Assembly (NCBI GenBank): GCA_034440635.1
Contig: JAOTON010001575.1
Location: forward strand, 1 to 64,000
Source: Lepas anatifera
Lineage: Eukaryota > Arthropoda > Thecostraca > Lepadidae
Direction of reading: 5' to 3'
Length of the DNA: 64,000 bases
A model generated the notes under the pieces. It searched no databases and was not told the origin of the DNA. It was given only the letters and a program-made list of their open reading frames with translations. The translations under genes and the position numbers were made by a program. This document shows, one piece after another, positions 11,576 to 22,122 of the stretch (positions within the stretch are counted from its first letter, which is position 1; every line of letters starts with the position of its first letter).

Positions 11576-11812
11576 ATGGCTCCGATTAAGCTGAAGCCCC
11601 TTCCACCGTCCCGTGTCAAGCTTAAATGTGGATTTGAGGGATGTGGGTATTTTGGCGAGAAACGTTTTTTTAAGGAGCATCAGCGAATCAAGCATTCTGG
11701 GCTGCCCTGCAAGTTCAGGAACAGTGGTTTTGGCCAAGGAGGTCGTTTTGAAGCATGGATCAAACAGCAGGCAGATCAGAACAGTGTGGGGAGAAAACAA
11801 AGAAGTAAGTGA
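11576..11812 (+). CDS. Small zinc-finger-like ORF or exon
   Basis: A 78-codon ORF starts MAPIKLKPLPPSRVKLKCGF. It contains a possible C2H2 finger, CGFEGC followed by eleven residues and then HQRIKH (C-x4-C-x11-H-x4-H). The spacing resembles a BED or atypical C2H2 finger. Near its end aagaagtaagtgatg contains a consensus splice donor (gtaagt), so this may be a first coding exon rather than a complete gene. Such fingers occur in host genes and at the N-terminus of transposon proteins. No downstream exon could be identified. Moderate to low confidence. Confidence 0.35.
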   Translation: MAPIKLKPLPPSRVKLKCGFEGCGYFGEKRFFKEHQRIKHSGLPCKFRNSGFGQGGRFEAWIKQQADQNSVGRKQRSK

Positions 11813-11879
11813 TGTGGTGTTCGTTGTAATTTCGGCAGCTTACATTTATTTCCACACAGTATGTTATGCTCACTGTTGA

Positions 11880-13580
11880 TCAATAATTTTAAATGATATT
11901 AATAAGGGAAAAATAAATTTTACCAGCAGACTGGTCAAATTAGACTAAAACATTTGATTTTCCCTTCCATCTTCTTTTAAATCCAATGCCTGTTTGTCCA
12001 GAATTAACCACAAAAGTTGCATACCTTCATCAGTGGATTTGTAGATGCAAAAGAAACAAAACTCTTCACCTTTCCACATTAATTTGAGTTTTAAGTACCA
12101 AACTATTTCTCCTATTTCATTTTATTCACTTACCTAAATATGCCTTTGATCTATGTCAAGGGGACAAAGATATAACAAAAACACAGCCTAGTGCAACCTT
12201 TACTCATTCCTTTTACTCTTAACTTCCTTGGAAACATGATATTTATTTGACATTTACTATCTAACTGACTCATGAACTCATGAACTTCAGATCCTAAACC
12301 ACGTACCCTCATGGAAATGAGCACGGCAATGTATGAAAACTTTGAGATAGCCAACAGCTTCAAAATTTAGGATTTTTCATGTAAACATGCATTTAAAGTC
12401 ATGGAAAGCTAATATTCAACTACAAGTAGCCATGATCCTTAAAACACTTTCGAATATCAAAAAAGTACCCCTCCAATCTTGTTTGTCTGGCCATCAGAGC
12501 AAAATCCATATATAAATTTTGGGGGTTCCTTCCAAATTACCCCCTCCCACGTCCAAAAACTGAAATCATGAAAATCTGCAGAAGCTGGCATAAGTAACCG
12601 CATGGTATGGGAACCAGGTCAGCTTTCTTCCATTGCAAACTATATTTTTAAGTATTCTGGGCTGGACTATGTAACATAATAACAAAATATCACTTATTCT
12701 CATTCTAGTGCAGCATTTTTTGTCAATGGCGGCTGCAGAGGACTGAAAAAGGGGGCTGCTTTTCATGTTATTGTATATTTCCACCTGTGACCTAAATCAT
12801 CTGAATTCAAGACTGAGTCTTATTCAAGACCCAGTCGAGCTGACTTTGACACACACTATTTGTATGCTGTACGTCCACAAATCTCAAATTACATCCAATA
12901 ATAAATTTCCTTTACCAATGGTGACTCCAGAAAATGGGAATTGGTGGTTCGGTATTCAATTTGTTATAGGTTTCTGCCGATAACCTTAATTTCCTGAGCG
13001 TGTCTGATAATTGAAAACCCGAAGAACAGTCTCAGTTCTAGAGTTTTGAAAATTAATAGACTTGTGTCATTCCACTTAGATTTTCCATAGGCGGCTTCAG
13101 AGCACGAAAAATAAGGATATCACACATATAAGGATCAGAGCACAAAAATAAGGATAATGATATCCATTGGTGCCAAACTTGAAGTTTTTTATGCTAATTT
13201 TAGTATTTTCTATTAAGAATGTGGAAAAAGAGTAGGAACATTTTACCAATTGAAAGGGTTTTAGACAATTTTAATAGTCCTATCCTAACCACCCGACAGA
13301 TTTGGAGGTTTTTTCGAAAGTGCCCGACAGATTTGAGATTTTTGCAGCTCTGCCCTTCATCAAGTCCCACATACCTCACTCCATGGGTTGAGCGCGGCGC
13401 CTGTGGCGACCCTCCCGTGGGTAATCCTTGTCCTTTCCCATTAACCATCCTATCCTTATCCTTATCCTACAGTGTGTTTTTGCTTAAGTTGTCATTTATG
13501 TCCCTCATCTTCATTACGACCGGCGTCAGAATAGCCACATGGATAGTGGAGATGCAGTGTATGTCAAATAAAATAAATAA
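11880..13580. other. AT-rich sequence without recognised genes
   Basis: No exon, RNA or TTAA element recognised. It could be an intron of whatever gene uses the 11576 ORF. An (AAAT)n microsatellite ends it at about 13567-13590. Confidence 0.4.
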
Positions 13581-13762
13581 ATAAATAAATCCAGCAGGTA
13601 ACTCGACGAAATATTATAAATACTTTATTCAATGGAAATTACGATAATTTTATTTTCTCCATAAGCTATTCCGGCATTTATAATGGGGCGTAAACAGGAG
13701 CGAAAGAGCGCGGTACTGGCGTGGAGCAGAAATACATAAACACCGAGCTTTGTTTAATTCCC

Positions 13763-13920
13763 GAGTTTGACGGTGAGCCGTCTCAGCCCGTGGCCGAGTG
13801 GTTGGAAAAAGTTGAAATAATTTCTGGGTTGCGGGACTTTCTGGTCTCCATAACATCGTGCCGCTTCGGCTGACGAGTGGGGCGTTCGCCCTATATCAGC
13901 AGCTGGAAACAGAAGAAAAA
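13763..13920 (+). pseudogene. Gypsy-like gag fragment, upstream half
   Basis: The translation of this stretch resembles the N-terminal capsid part of Ty3/Gypsy-type gag: FDGE, VAEWLEKVEII, then after a frame change RLTSGAFALYQQLE. It is broken by a frameshift near 13845 and stops at the palindrome at 13917. The downstream half of the same region appears about 1.8 kb later (15752-15945). Decayed and non-functional. Confidence 0.5.
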
Positions 13921-13940
13921 AGGAGCTATAGCTCCTTTTT
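13917..13940. repeat. Perfect 24-bp palindrome at the gag break
   Basis: The 16-base core aggagctatagctcct is flanked by four A on the left and four T on the right, making a perfect palindrome at the point where the gag similarity stops. Confidence 0.9.
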
Positions 13941-14225
13941 CAGTTCCTTCCTGCGATATCGAGTGCGAAACGGTGAACCACTTCAAGAATAGCCCGGGTG
14001 AGCACTGGGCAAGGATACAGTAGGATTCTCTGAATTCGTGCTGTCACTAAGAGAGTGCATTGTGGGCGACATGCCCGAGTGATAAAGACGTTTTAGGAAG
14101 CATATAAATATTCGGCTTCCATAAGAATCATAAGCAATAAGAGACCACTTGAGAGGTAAGTCTGCCAATTCGGCCTGCTGTTGTGTGCCGTTTTGTGTTC
14201 AAGTGCTGTGGTATGGGACCATTGT

Positions 14226-14612
14226 CAGTGGCGGATCTAGCCGGTAGGTTCGGGGAGGGGGTACAATCCAAAGTCGAAAAGGAAAAAACGTCACACTGTG
14301 AAGCATTTTGCCATAATTTAACTGGACGGTATGTTTTAAGGGTAAACTCAAAAGTCGATAAGCTAAAATAATTGTCACGGGGTGAAACATATGGCCACAA
14401 GAAGTGTGCGTTTTGCTCTCTAAGGCCTAATGTTTGCACTGAAGTTGCATGGTTCTGTTTGAAGTAAGAGTTCAAGCATCAGAACCTTGCTTTTAAAATG
14501 AATATGAGTCGGGGCAAAAGAGGTCGACAGCTTTGGGGGACACATAGTTTTGCCCTGATATTTTCCGTTTGGGGGCAAATGCTTTTTGCCCCCTGAAACC
14601 GCCACTGACCGT
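14226..14612. mobile_element. hAT-like MITE
   Basis: The left end cagtggcggatctagc and right end gaaaccgccactg are inverted copies of the hAT-type CAGTGGCGG terminus. The flanks accattgt and accgttac make an imperfect 8-bp target duplication (5 of 8). Its interior resembles 33684-33915 in the opposite orientation (gcaaaac.atgt..gccccc and caaacagaacca). No transposase. Confidence 0.65.
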
Positions 14613-15267
14613 TACAAATATGGAAATATGTTGATTGCCTTTGGCCAATGACCGTGAATGCGTACTGGGACGGTTGCTCAACGGCGTTGAACTTTTCTGG
14701 GATTGGCAGTCTGACACTGGTAGATCCAGGAGGAGGGCAAGCTATGCAATTGTCGTCCTGAAACCCCAAAGAACGTTTTTTACGATTTTGAGCCCCGTTT
14801 CCTCTCCCAGTCGTGGGTTTGGATCCGACTAAGTCAGGGTGTGGGTTGATGAACAGCTGTCCATTGGGTTTGTTTGCGAGTTTGTGTGTCGGTTTTTAGA
14901 TCGAATACAATGGTTCTTTTTTTTCTTCTGTGTTTTTCTGAAAGCTCAGGCAAGTCCTGTGATTGGATTTAAGTCGAAGAATCGGAGTAGGCTGCAGCAC
15001 TAACCCCAAAAGTGGAGTGAGACTCATGCGGACCTTACCACGGAGCTTCTTCTTACCTTAATTCTTGGGGCTTACTCTACCTTTACTTTGCTATCTACTT
15101 CTTCGCTCTACCCACCCTCATTTCCAAACTCGAGCCCCGTGATGCAGGTACCGCCGAATATCTTTGTATATGTCGGCTATCTGTACCGCGCGTGTATTTG
15201 TTGTTCCCCGGCCGATCTTGGCCGATCTTGACATCATCACAGCAGAGGAGGTACATGAAATACTATT
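14613..15267. other. Unassigned sequence within the gag interruption
   Basis: No gene recognised. A short tandem, cggccgatctt, occurs twice at 15208-15230. Confidence 0.4.
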
Positions 15268-15745
15268 GATGGCAATTATACTCCCCCTGGGTGTGATGCC
15301 CAGTGGGGAAAAACGGAAAAATTACAAACAAGTGACACCCTTTCTAAGAGAAAAAGCATATTTGGGGTCACGACTTCTCTCATGACACCTTACAGGGGGT
15401 CATCAGGACAAAATAGGGGCGTGAGATGACCCCTAGACTCCCTTCAGAGGTGTCAATGTACTCCTTTTCACGTTTCATGACTCCTTTAGAGGAGTCTAAT
15501 GGGGCGTATTGACTCATTTATTGGGTGTCAAATGACACTTTACGCGGAGTCGGATGACTGCCTACGGGGTGTCAGATGATCCTTTTGACTCCCTAATAAA
15601 AAGTCGGGACTCTGAAGATAGGAGTCTGACACCCCTGACCCCAAACTTGGTGGTAAAAAGTCTCCATAAAGAGGGGTTTTCAGATACCCCAAAAGGGTGG
15701 ACTTTTTTACGGCATTTCCTGATACCCCAATCAGGTGTCGTTTTT
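15268..15745. repeat. Degenerate quasi-palindromic repeat field
   Basis: More than a dozen short motifs of the forms ggtgtca, tgacacc, gagtc and gactcc alternate over about 450 bases at irregular spacing, for example cctttagaggagtc and gggtgtcaaatgacac. No unit length is fixed. It looks like an old tandem array decayed to its core motifs, or a dense array of inverted binding sites. Confidence 0.6.
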
Positions 15746-15751
15746 TCTCTC

Positions 15752-15945
15752 AGTGTATGAGAGCATCAAGCAGGCTCTTATTTCGGTGTTTGCCGTGGAC
15801 AAATTCTGTGCTTACGAACAGCTCATAGCTCGGAAGCTCCGCAACGGCGAGGCCATTGATGTCTACCTGGCCGATCTGCGCCGTTTAGCCGGAATAGCTT
15901 ATGGAGAAAATAAAACCTTAATAATTAAAAAACTCTGTATTCAGT
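15752..15945 (+). pseudogene. Gypsy-like gag fragment, downstream half
   Basis: It encodes YESIKQALISVFAVDKF followed by CAYEQLIARKLRNGEAID and YLADLRRLAG, matching the 'rk..geSv..yl.dLrrLa' signature of Ty3/Gypsy gag capsids. It is a logical continuation of the piece at 13763-13920. It ends at a stop and no protease, RT or integrase is seen nearby. Confidence 0.6.
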
Positions 15946-16155
15946 GAACCCAACCAGTCTGCTCGCGAAAATTCACATCCTCATTCCACGATTATACACT
16001 TTATCGTAATTTCCAGTTCAGTATTTACCGCAGCGCCTCCATCTTGCGCGCCCTTGAATCCAACGCCTAAGTTTCCAGCACAAAATCCAGCAGGTAACTC
16101 GACATCACAGATGCAACATGTGGAGCTGGGAGCTGGAGTCATTAAGTCCCCTATT

Positions 16156-17344
16156 TTAACCCTTGCCCCGGTGGCGGGTACGAGCCACCTTCGCCCTGGT
16201 GGGGGGCTAAAAAGACCCCCACGATCTCAAAAACTAAGAGAGCTAGAAAAAAGCGCAAAACGGCAATCGAAAGCTCTTCGAAAATGATATCGAAAATACT
16301 TCGGTCATTATTCTTGTCAGGTCAATATCAAGGTCACCAGAGGTCAAAATAGGTCAAAATCGCTAATATGAGGTGTACTAAGAAAACCTCCTATATCTCA
16401 GAAACTATGATAGCTAGAAACATTTTTCTAACACCATTCGAAAGCTCTTGAGATGCGCTTTCATTTCAGTGGCATTCATTTTCGTGTCAGGTCAAAGCCT
16501 AGGGAGCTACAGGTCACTAAATATTGGGCATATTCTTGGGAATGTCCATAGCCACCCATGCATAAGGGCGTTTACTTTTTCGCTAATAGCTTCCAAACCA
16601 AACAAGATACAGCCATAGTTTATGCACCATTGCAATCCTCTCGTCAATACAAATCGAATGATATATGATATTGCTATGCCAGGTCAAATTTAAGAATTTG
16701 ACCTGACCCAGGTCAACGGTCTGACCCAACTTGACCTGGTATAGTCATGATGCATATCATTTGACTTCCAGTGACTAAACAAACACTTAGGTGACAAAAT
16801 AAAAGCTTTATCTTAGTTTATTCAAAATTTATAGAGAAAAACACCAAAAAATGCTTATTTGACCTAAGGTGACCTTTTAAAGGTCAAAAGTAAAAAATTT
16901 TGGTATCAGCTTCAGAAATGGGCTAAGAGCAAGTCGCAACCGATGTTTGAAGTTGATTCCATCCATACTTACTGAGAAAAGCTCATTTCGTGATTTTCCC
17001 CATGTATTGTCAATGGGGAGGTCATGCTCTGCACATGACCTTAGGTCACCAATATCAAAAATCCCGGAACAAATGTTGTAGCTCCTGGTGGGCCCAAGAT
17101 GTGGTATGAGTTTCAACTTGATCGATTAACCCTTCTTTTAGTTATGCCGTCCTAAGTATTTTTTGAGATGAGGTCACTTCACCTGACCTGGTGACCTGAC
17201 CTGATATGACCTTGAGCCAAAATTTTCAGGAAAGATGTAAAAATGATGAAGGAACAGCTAGACTAGTTTGGCGCTGCGCCGCCGTTTTTTGGTCACTTCG
17301 GAAAACCCGAGGGGGTCTAAAAGACCCCCACCGGCGAAGGTTAA
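16156..17344. mobile_element. TTAA element, family E
   Basis: It is bounded by TTAA at 16156-16159 and 17341-17344. The left end has cccttgccccggtggcggg and the right end has accggcgaagg, with gggtctaaaagaccccc palindromes inside both ends. Three AGGTCA hexamers begin at 16331, 16341 and 16351, a perfect 10-bp direct array. The second half shares blocks with family B (gatattggtgacctaagg..atgacc, caatggggaggtcatg). No transposase. Confidence 0.82.
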
Positions 17345-17500
17345 AGCTGATTGCAGTTAGCCGGTTCCTCTTGTATGATATGCGTCTTACTGTACAATTG
17401 CTTTGCCAGTGATTGTGCATTCTAGCTGATAATATGTTATCTATGGATATGAGCTGTAGTTGATGCAGCCTGTTGCTCATCTTTGCACCAAATAAACACA
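17345..17500 (+). pseudogene. Non-LTR retrotransposon 3' UTR fragment
   Basis: gagctgtagttgatgcagcc followed by tgttgctcat and caaataaaca matches the 3' end of the copy at 42200-42335 (gagctataattgggggcaac, ctgttgctcat, caaataaaca), including an AATAAA signal. It begins right at the right end of the family E element. Confidence 0.6.
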
Positions 17501-17762
17501 TAACTGGCACAGTAACTGCTAAGGCTACAAAACATCGTCAACTCTTCCCCAGTTCGAAGGGATTCGGGCGGATTCAGTTACTCTTTGCTGAGGGTATCGG
17601 CCAGCCCTTGAACTCAAACCAACCACTTGAAAGTAAAGACCACCGGGCGAAGAAACGGCTACACTCCCACCATTCAGAACCTAAGTTGGACAGTGCTGAA
17701 GTGACGGTCTGTACATCAAGCCGGTATGGAAAGGGCAATGCAGTGCGTACAACTTCTTACCG

Positions 17763-18798
17763 TTAACCCTCGGCCCAGTGGGGGAAGAGTGTTTGAACAT
17801 CCCTCTCGGGTTTTGCTCCGACGATACCTGACCACGGTGGCTTGAAGCACCGCCGTACTTGGCCTATCTTATTCTTGATCGATTCCGTAATGTTTTCGGA
17901 AATGCTAGCTTTGGGTCATCTCAGGTCAGGTCACCAGGCTAGGTCAAGTGATGACACTTACGAAAAATGTTAAGATTACCAGTGGAAGCGGGTTTTATCT
18001 ATTGATCTGTCAGTTATATCACATAATGGGCCGACTAAGAACCACATGCTGGGGTAGGGGAATGTTTTTTATACCGATGATTTAGGGTCAAATATAGATT
18101 TTCTTCATTTCATTGCATTGGGAAAACGGGAAGTTTTCCGAAAAATGGCTCTAGTTCTGTAAATACATCTTAGAATACCTTACCATCCTCACAATCGTAT
18201 CTCTGTATCTTAGGCCATTCTTTAAGGTCTTGCTGCAAGTTTGGATCTGCTACCTCTGAGGGATCTTCCGGGACTGCTTAAATGGGTTTTCAGACATGGG
18301 TTAATAAACCCGCAGATAAGCATAAGAGAGCTTTTACTTGGATACAGTTACCTGTGGAGTATTACTGCCAATAAAGTGGCGTGCATATCCAGCATTTTAG
18401 GTCAGATGGTAACCTTGACGTGACCTTAAGTCAAACCGTTTTTATGCTTTGACTTAGTATGGTCACATCATACATAATTCGGTTTGCCGTAAAGAGAAAG
18501 AGCGAATCGTGCCTAAAAATTTACTCTAACTAATGTACTCTACTGTTATCCAGCATAGAGCCAAGCAACCTTTATCTAACCTGTTACCTTCTTTGACCTG
18601 TCATGTCTAATACTGACCTGAACTAAGAAGTGACTAATACAGTTTCTTCATTTTTTCTTATGGGTCAGTCTTCGGGTCAGTCAGTCAACAGTCTTCGCCT
18701 TTTTCACTATTCCACATAGAAGCCGAGATAGAGGGAGTGTTTGAACCCCCTTCCACTGGGGCAAAGGTGGTTAGAAGGCCCTCTGGGGCGGTTGTTAA
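17763..18798. mobile_element. TTAA element, family C, copy 1
   Basis: TTAA at 17763 is followed by ccctcggcccagtggggg and gtgtttgaacatccc. The right end has ccactggggcaaaggtgg and ends at TTAA 18795-18798. Interior motifs (aggtcaggtcaccag, tgacctgtcatg) match the other C copies, but it is more diverged than A and B copies, suggesting an older burst. Confidence 0.78.
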
Positions 18799-20745
18799 AA
18801 CCACATATTCTTATTTCTTACTGTCCTCAATAATAACCCATATTTCTTCTTCCGTTACCGTGACACGGCTTCTTTTTCCCTGGCCTGGGAGAAAACCTTA
18901 TAGCTTGTTCAACGCCGGAAGCAGCGATGTATTTTCAAAGCGCCTTTCAGCCAAGCCCTGGATGAAATCGGATCAAGGTCCCCGGGGGTGGAAACAGCCC
19001 TCAGCGTTAAACGGGCCGAAGAGACGGGTGCAGTGTTAGCAATCTGGAATATCGATAGATGGAGAAGTTATTTATGGCTCAGAACTCCCGTCTTCAGGAC
19101 TTTTAAGCAGTTTGATGTCGATGACAGCCGCTGGTATATCTAAAGGCCATAGTGGGAAAAGAGAGCTTTTACAGATGAACCTGAAGATGGATGAATATCA
19201 GAAATGTCGAGAAAATAAAAAAGAAAGTGGTACCTGTTTCATCCATTTAAAAAAAACCTCTCAATTTGTTTTAAAACTCTTGTTTGTATATGTTTTCCTT
19301 AATATGAGGTTGCTGGTCAGCAGCACACAACATTAGTGAACAAGCAAGGGATATTTCCAGATCATAATTCCATTTTATACCATAGAACCAATCGAAGAAA
19401 ATCATACAATTTCGGGGCTATGGCCTTGTGGTCTCCCTGTCAATACGTTCTATGTTCTTATTCAGGTCTACGGAGCCTATTCCTTTGTGTTTGGTACTTG
19501 TCTTTGTAGCTCAAACGTGCGTACATTGAGCATATAGTTCCTTCCTACTGCATTTTGTGTGAGCTTTGGCATCACACGTATATTTTCAAGATTCTTTCCA
19601 GCTACAACGAGGCAAAACCAACCCCGCTCTTGAATGAACAGAAACGCTTGAGATCATCTGTCATCATATATGTGCTGTCATTTTTCACACGGATACGGCA
19701 CGCCGCAAGAGAAGCGGAGGCGCACGACCCAAGGAGATGGAACTGCCGTCATCAATCACCACCGGGGCCCAGTCTCCTCTGCTTCTATCCCGTACATCCT
19801 GAAATTATTGCAAGAGTTTCCCTGATACCGGTGCAGCGTGGACTCGGCCGCCTGGAAAAATATGCCATGAATTAATGTTAGGTATTTTTGTAAACATTTC
19901 ATGCAAATTTATCAAACCCTGGTGCATATATGTATGCACACTCCGACAGGATGAATCGTAAATGGATGGTGACGAGGTGAGGGAATTTTCGGGCTTGTAA
20001 GAACTTCGATGGTTCACCTGATACAAATATGTGCGTTTCTGGGTGACCTTCAAAGTCAGAAACACTCTATGTTGGCCAAATCGAGGTTATTGTTGGAGTT
20101 TTATGGATGCTGGCTTAAAATGAATGCGGTACCTTTATAATAAGATTTGCACTGTGATAGCCATGTGATAGAGCATGCCAAGAAAACACTTGATTGAAAT
20201 TACATTTGACTCAGAACTTAATATTTGCAGATTAAAAAAGTACAAATTTCCTCCTTCGGGTCCGCCCCTCCCCCGGTGGTCACGTGTATGAATTGAACTT
20301 CGGAAAGTTTCGTGTTACCCAAGTCCCACTGCATGTGGTGCAAACAAAAAACATCTTGTTTGGATCTCATTAAAAGCAAACGCGCTAAACGTGACGTTAG
20401 TACTTGCGATTATAAATGCGTACAACTTCATTCAATGAACAGTTTCAAACATTGAATATAATTTATATGAATAATATAGCAACTGATCCCAAGCGTCAGC
20501 TGGGAGTCCTCATAATAACATGCTTTTTCGCTGATAAAGCTCCATTTATATTCGTATTCTTTCATGGCGCATCCAGATAGAAAGCCATATTAAAAATGTG
20601 ATCATGCCGTGTTGTCATAGCATGATGTCATGCCGATGTCGAGGCTTTTTACCTTCCGTAAATGAAATCAAATAACGCGTAATGCTGGGCTAATTACTGA
20701 TTTCCGGCAGAATTAATCCCGAATTCATAATTTGCAATAGCTTAT
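18799..20745. other. Unassigned sequence upstream of the lectin gene
   Basis: ORFs at 18737-19039, 19112-19336 and 19555-19875 have no recognisable domain. No TTAA element or RNA gene is evident in this stretch. Confidence 0.45.
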
Positions 20746-20751
20746 CTCTTA

Positions 20752-20850
20752 TATCCCGCCCCTGTGGGCCTCCGAGCCGCCTTCGGCCTGATGGGGGGGG
20801 GTCAAGTACCCCCCACCCCCTCGAACTGGGCTCCTTTATGGCTCCTCTCC
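20752..20850. mobile_element. Relic of a family C terminus
   Basis: gtgggcctccgagccgcctt, followed by a palindromic ggggg/ccccc run and ctcgaactgggctcc, resembles the C terminus at 59700-59785 and the right end of 22123-23595 read in reverse. The TTAA and the rest of the element are gone. Confidence 0.55.
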
Positions 20851-21130
20851 TCGCATTCTCTACTAAGACAAAGAAGTGGGAGCTCTTCACTTACGCGTGT
20901 TTCTGTGGCCTCTCTACTGGTCCATGCCGTTTTCTGTGACCTCTGTGTGTGCCATTGACCCATATTTGAGCGAACTATCCGGCCAGAAGCCAGATGGGAG
21001 AGTTCTCATACATCTTCGACTCCCTTGATAATGATATCGCTGTCATTCTACTAAAACAGATGTGTAACATACATCCGAGCTAGTTTCGAGTTGGCATTGC
21101 AGCTGAAAACTACATCTACGTTAGAGCATC

Positions 21131-21194
21131 ATGACCTTAATTAATTATAAAGTGTTGCTTTTTATAGTGCTGGGTACAATTTTTGCAATCGCCG
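21131..21194 (+). CDS. Secreted two-domain C-type lectin, exon 1 (signal peptide)
   Basis: The ATG at 21131 opens a 21-codon signal peptide, MTLINYKVLLFIVLGTIFAI then A, plus the first base of a glycine codon. It has a hydrophobic core and ends at a consensus donor, gtgagt. It is in phase 1 and joins the exon at 24904. Cleavage would leave a mature N-terminus near residue 22-24. A signal peptide on its own phase-1 exon is typical of secreted animal proteins. The start is the only ATG that fits. Its 3.7-kb intron (21195-24903) carries a MITE, a family C element and a LINE tail. I see no convincing TATA box upstream. Confidence 0.8.
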
Positions 21195-21391
21195 GTGAGT
21201 GCTGCTAACTCTCTTTATACAATATTCGGCAATCATTATCGATCAAAATACGTCAATGGCATAACGTTTTGATGGTGATTACTTGTATTTGATAACATTT
21301 GCCTTACTTGACCTGCAGCTCTCAAATCTGATGTTATGAAAATAACCTTATCTCAGAACCATATTCTTATAGTTATTAGTACCATAAGCGT

Positions 21392-21616
21392 GGGAAAAGG
21401 GGGGCCAGGGGGGCTGACCCCCACTTTTTGGCCAAAAATGTCCTGATCTCAGTCAAAATAGGACAAAACCGGACATTCGTATAACCAGTCGCTGCGGAAG
21501 GCAACGAGGAGTCCAAATTTAACATTTTTTGGTCCTAACATGGACAGTTTTTTGTCAACATCAATTTGAAGCTTGGCGGCCTCCCCCACTTATTTGCCGG
21601 TGGCGACGCTTATGAT
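21392..21616. mobile_element. Short MITE-like element in the lectin intron
   Basis: Inverted ends cataagcgt (left, near 21392) and acgcttatg (right, to about 21617) enclose about 225 bases with gggggccagggggg near the left and ggcctcccccac near the right. It resembles a hAT-type MITE, but no clear target duplication is seen. Confidence 0.4.
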
Positions 21617-22122
21617 TTGTACCGAGGTGTGTGTTGATCAGATGTCTATGCGCGATACTTATTTAAGTGGGTACGGTTCCTGCATGGACAAGTGAATTGC
21701 GATTATTACATGATGTTTGATAATTGACAGCAGTAATATTTATACTTTGAGAGCACTTTTTCTCATTATTTCACCCTATGAATACATATTTTCTGTTAAC
21801 CCAGTGTGAACGTAACTTGGATTACTCTGTCAAAATTTCAAACGGATATTTTCTTGTTCATACGCTGTGTACCGTTCAATCAGGGTTAACTAACAAAGTG
21901 CTCTATCCCTGGATTCATCCTTTTCACAGTACTGAAGGTATGTAGTGGATAACGGGGGAGGCTGCCCAGATGAAACCCGGAGCCATTGAGAGTGCATATA
22001 GAGGTTCTTATTCAGGGGTCTTGTTGATTCATCCCATCTTTTGAAGAGTTGTAATATTCATGTTCCATGCAGATTGACCAGAACCTCAGGATCAACCCTG
22101 TTTCATATTTCGTCATGTAGGT

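Noticed and set aside
11177..11800. 207-codon minus-strand ORF as a gene
   Set aside because: It runs through two perfect GC hairpins, overlaps the zinc-finger-like plus-strand ORF and shows no domain.
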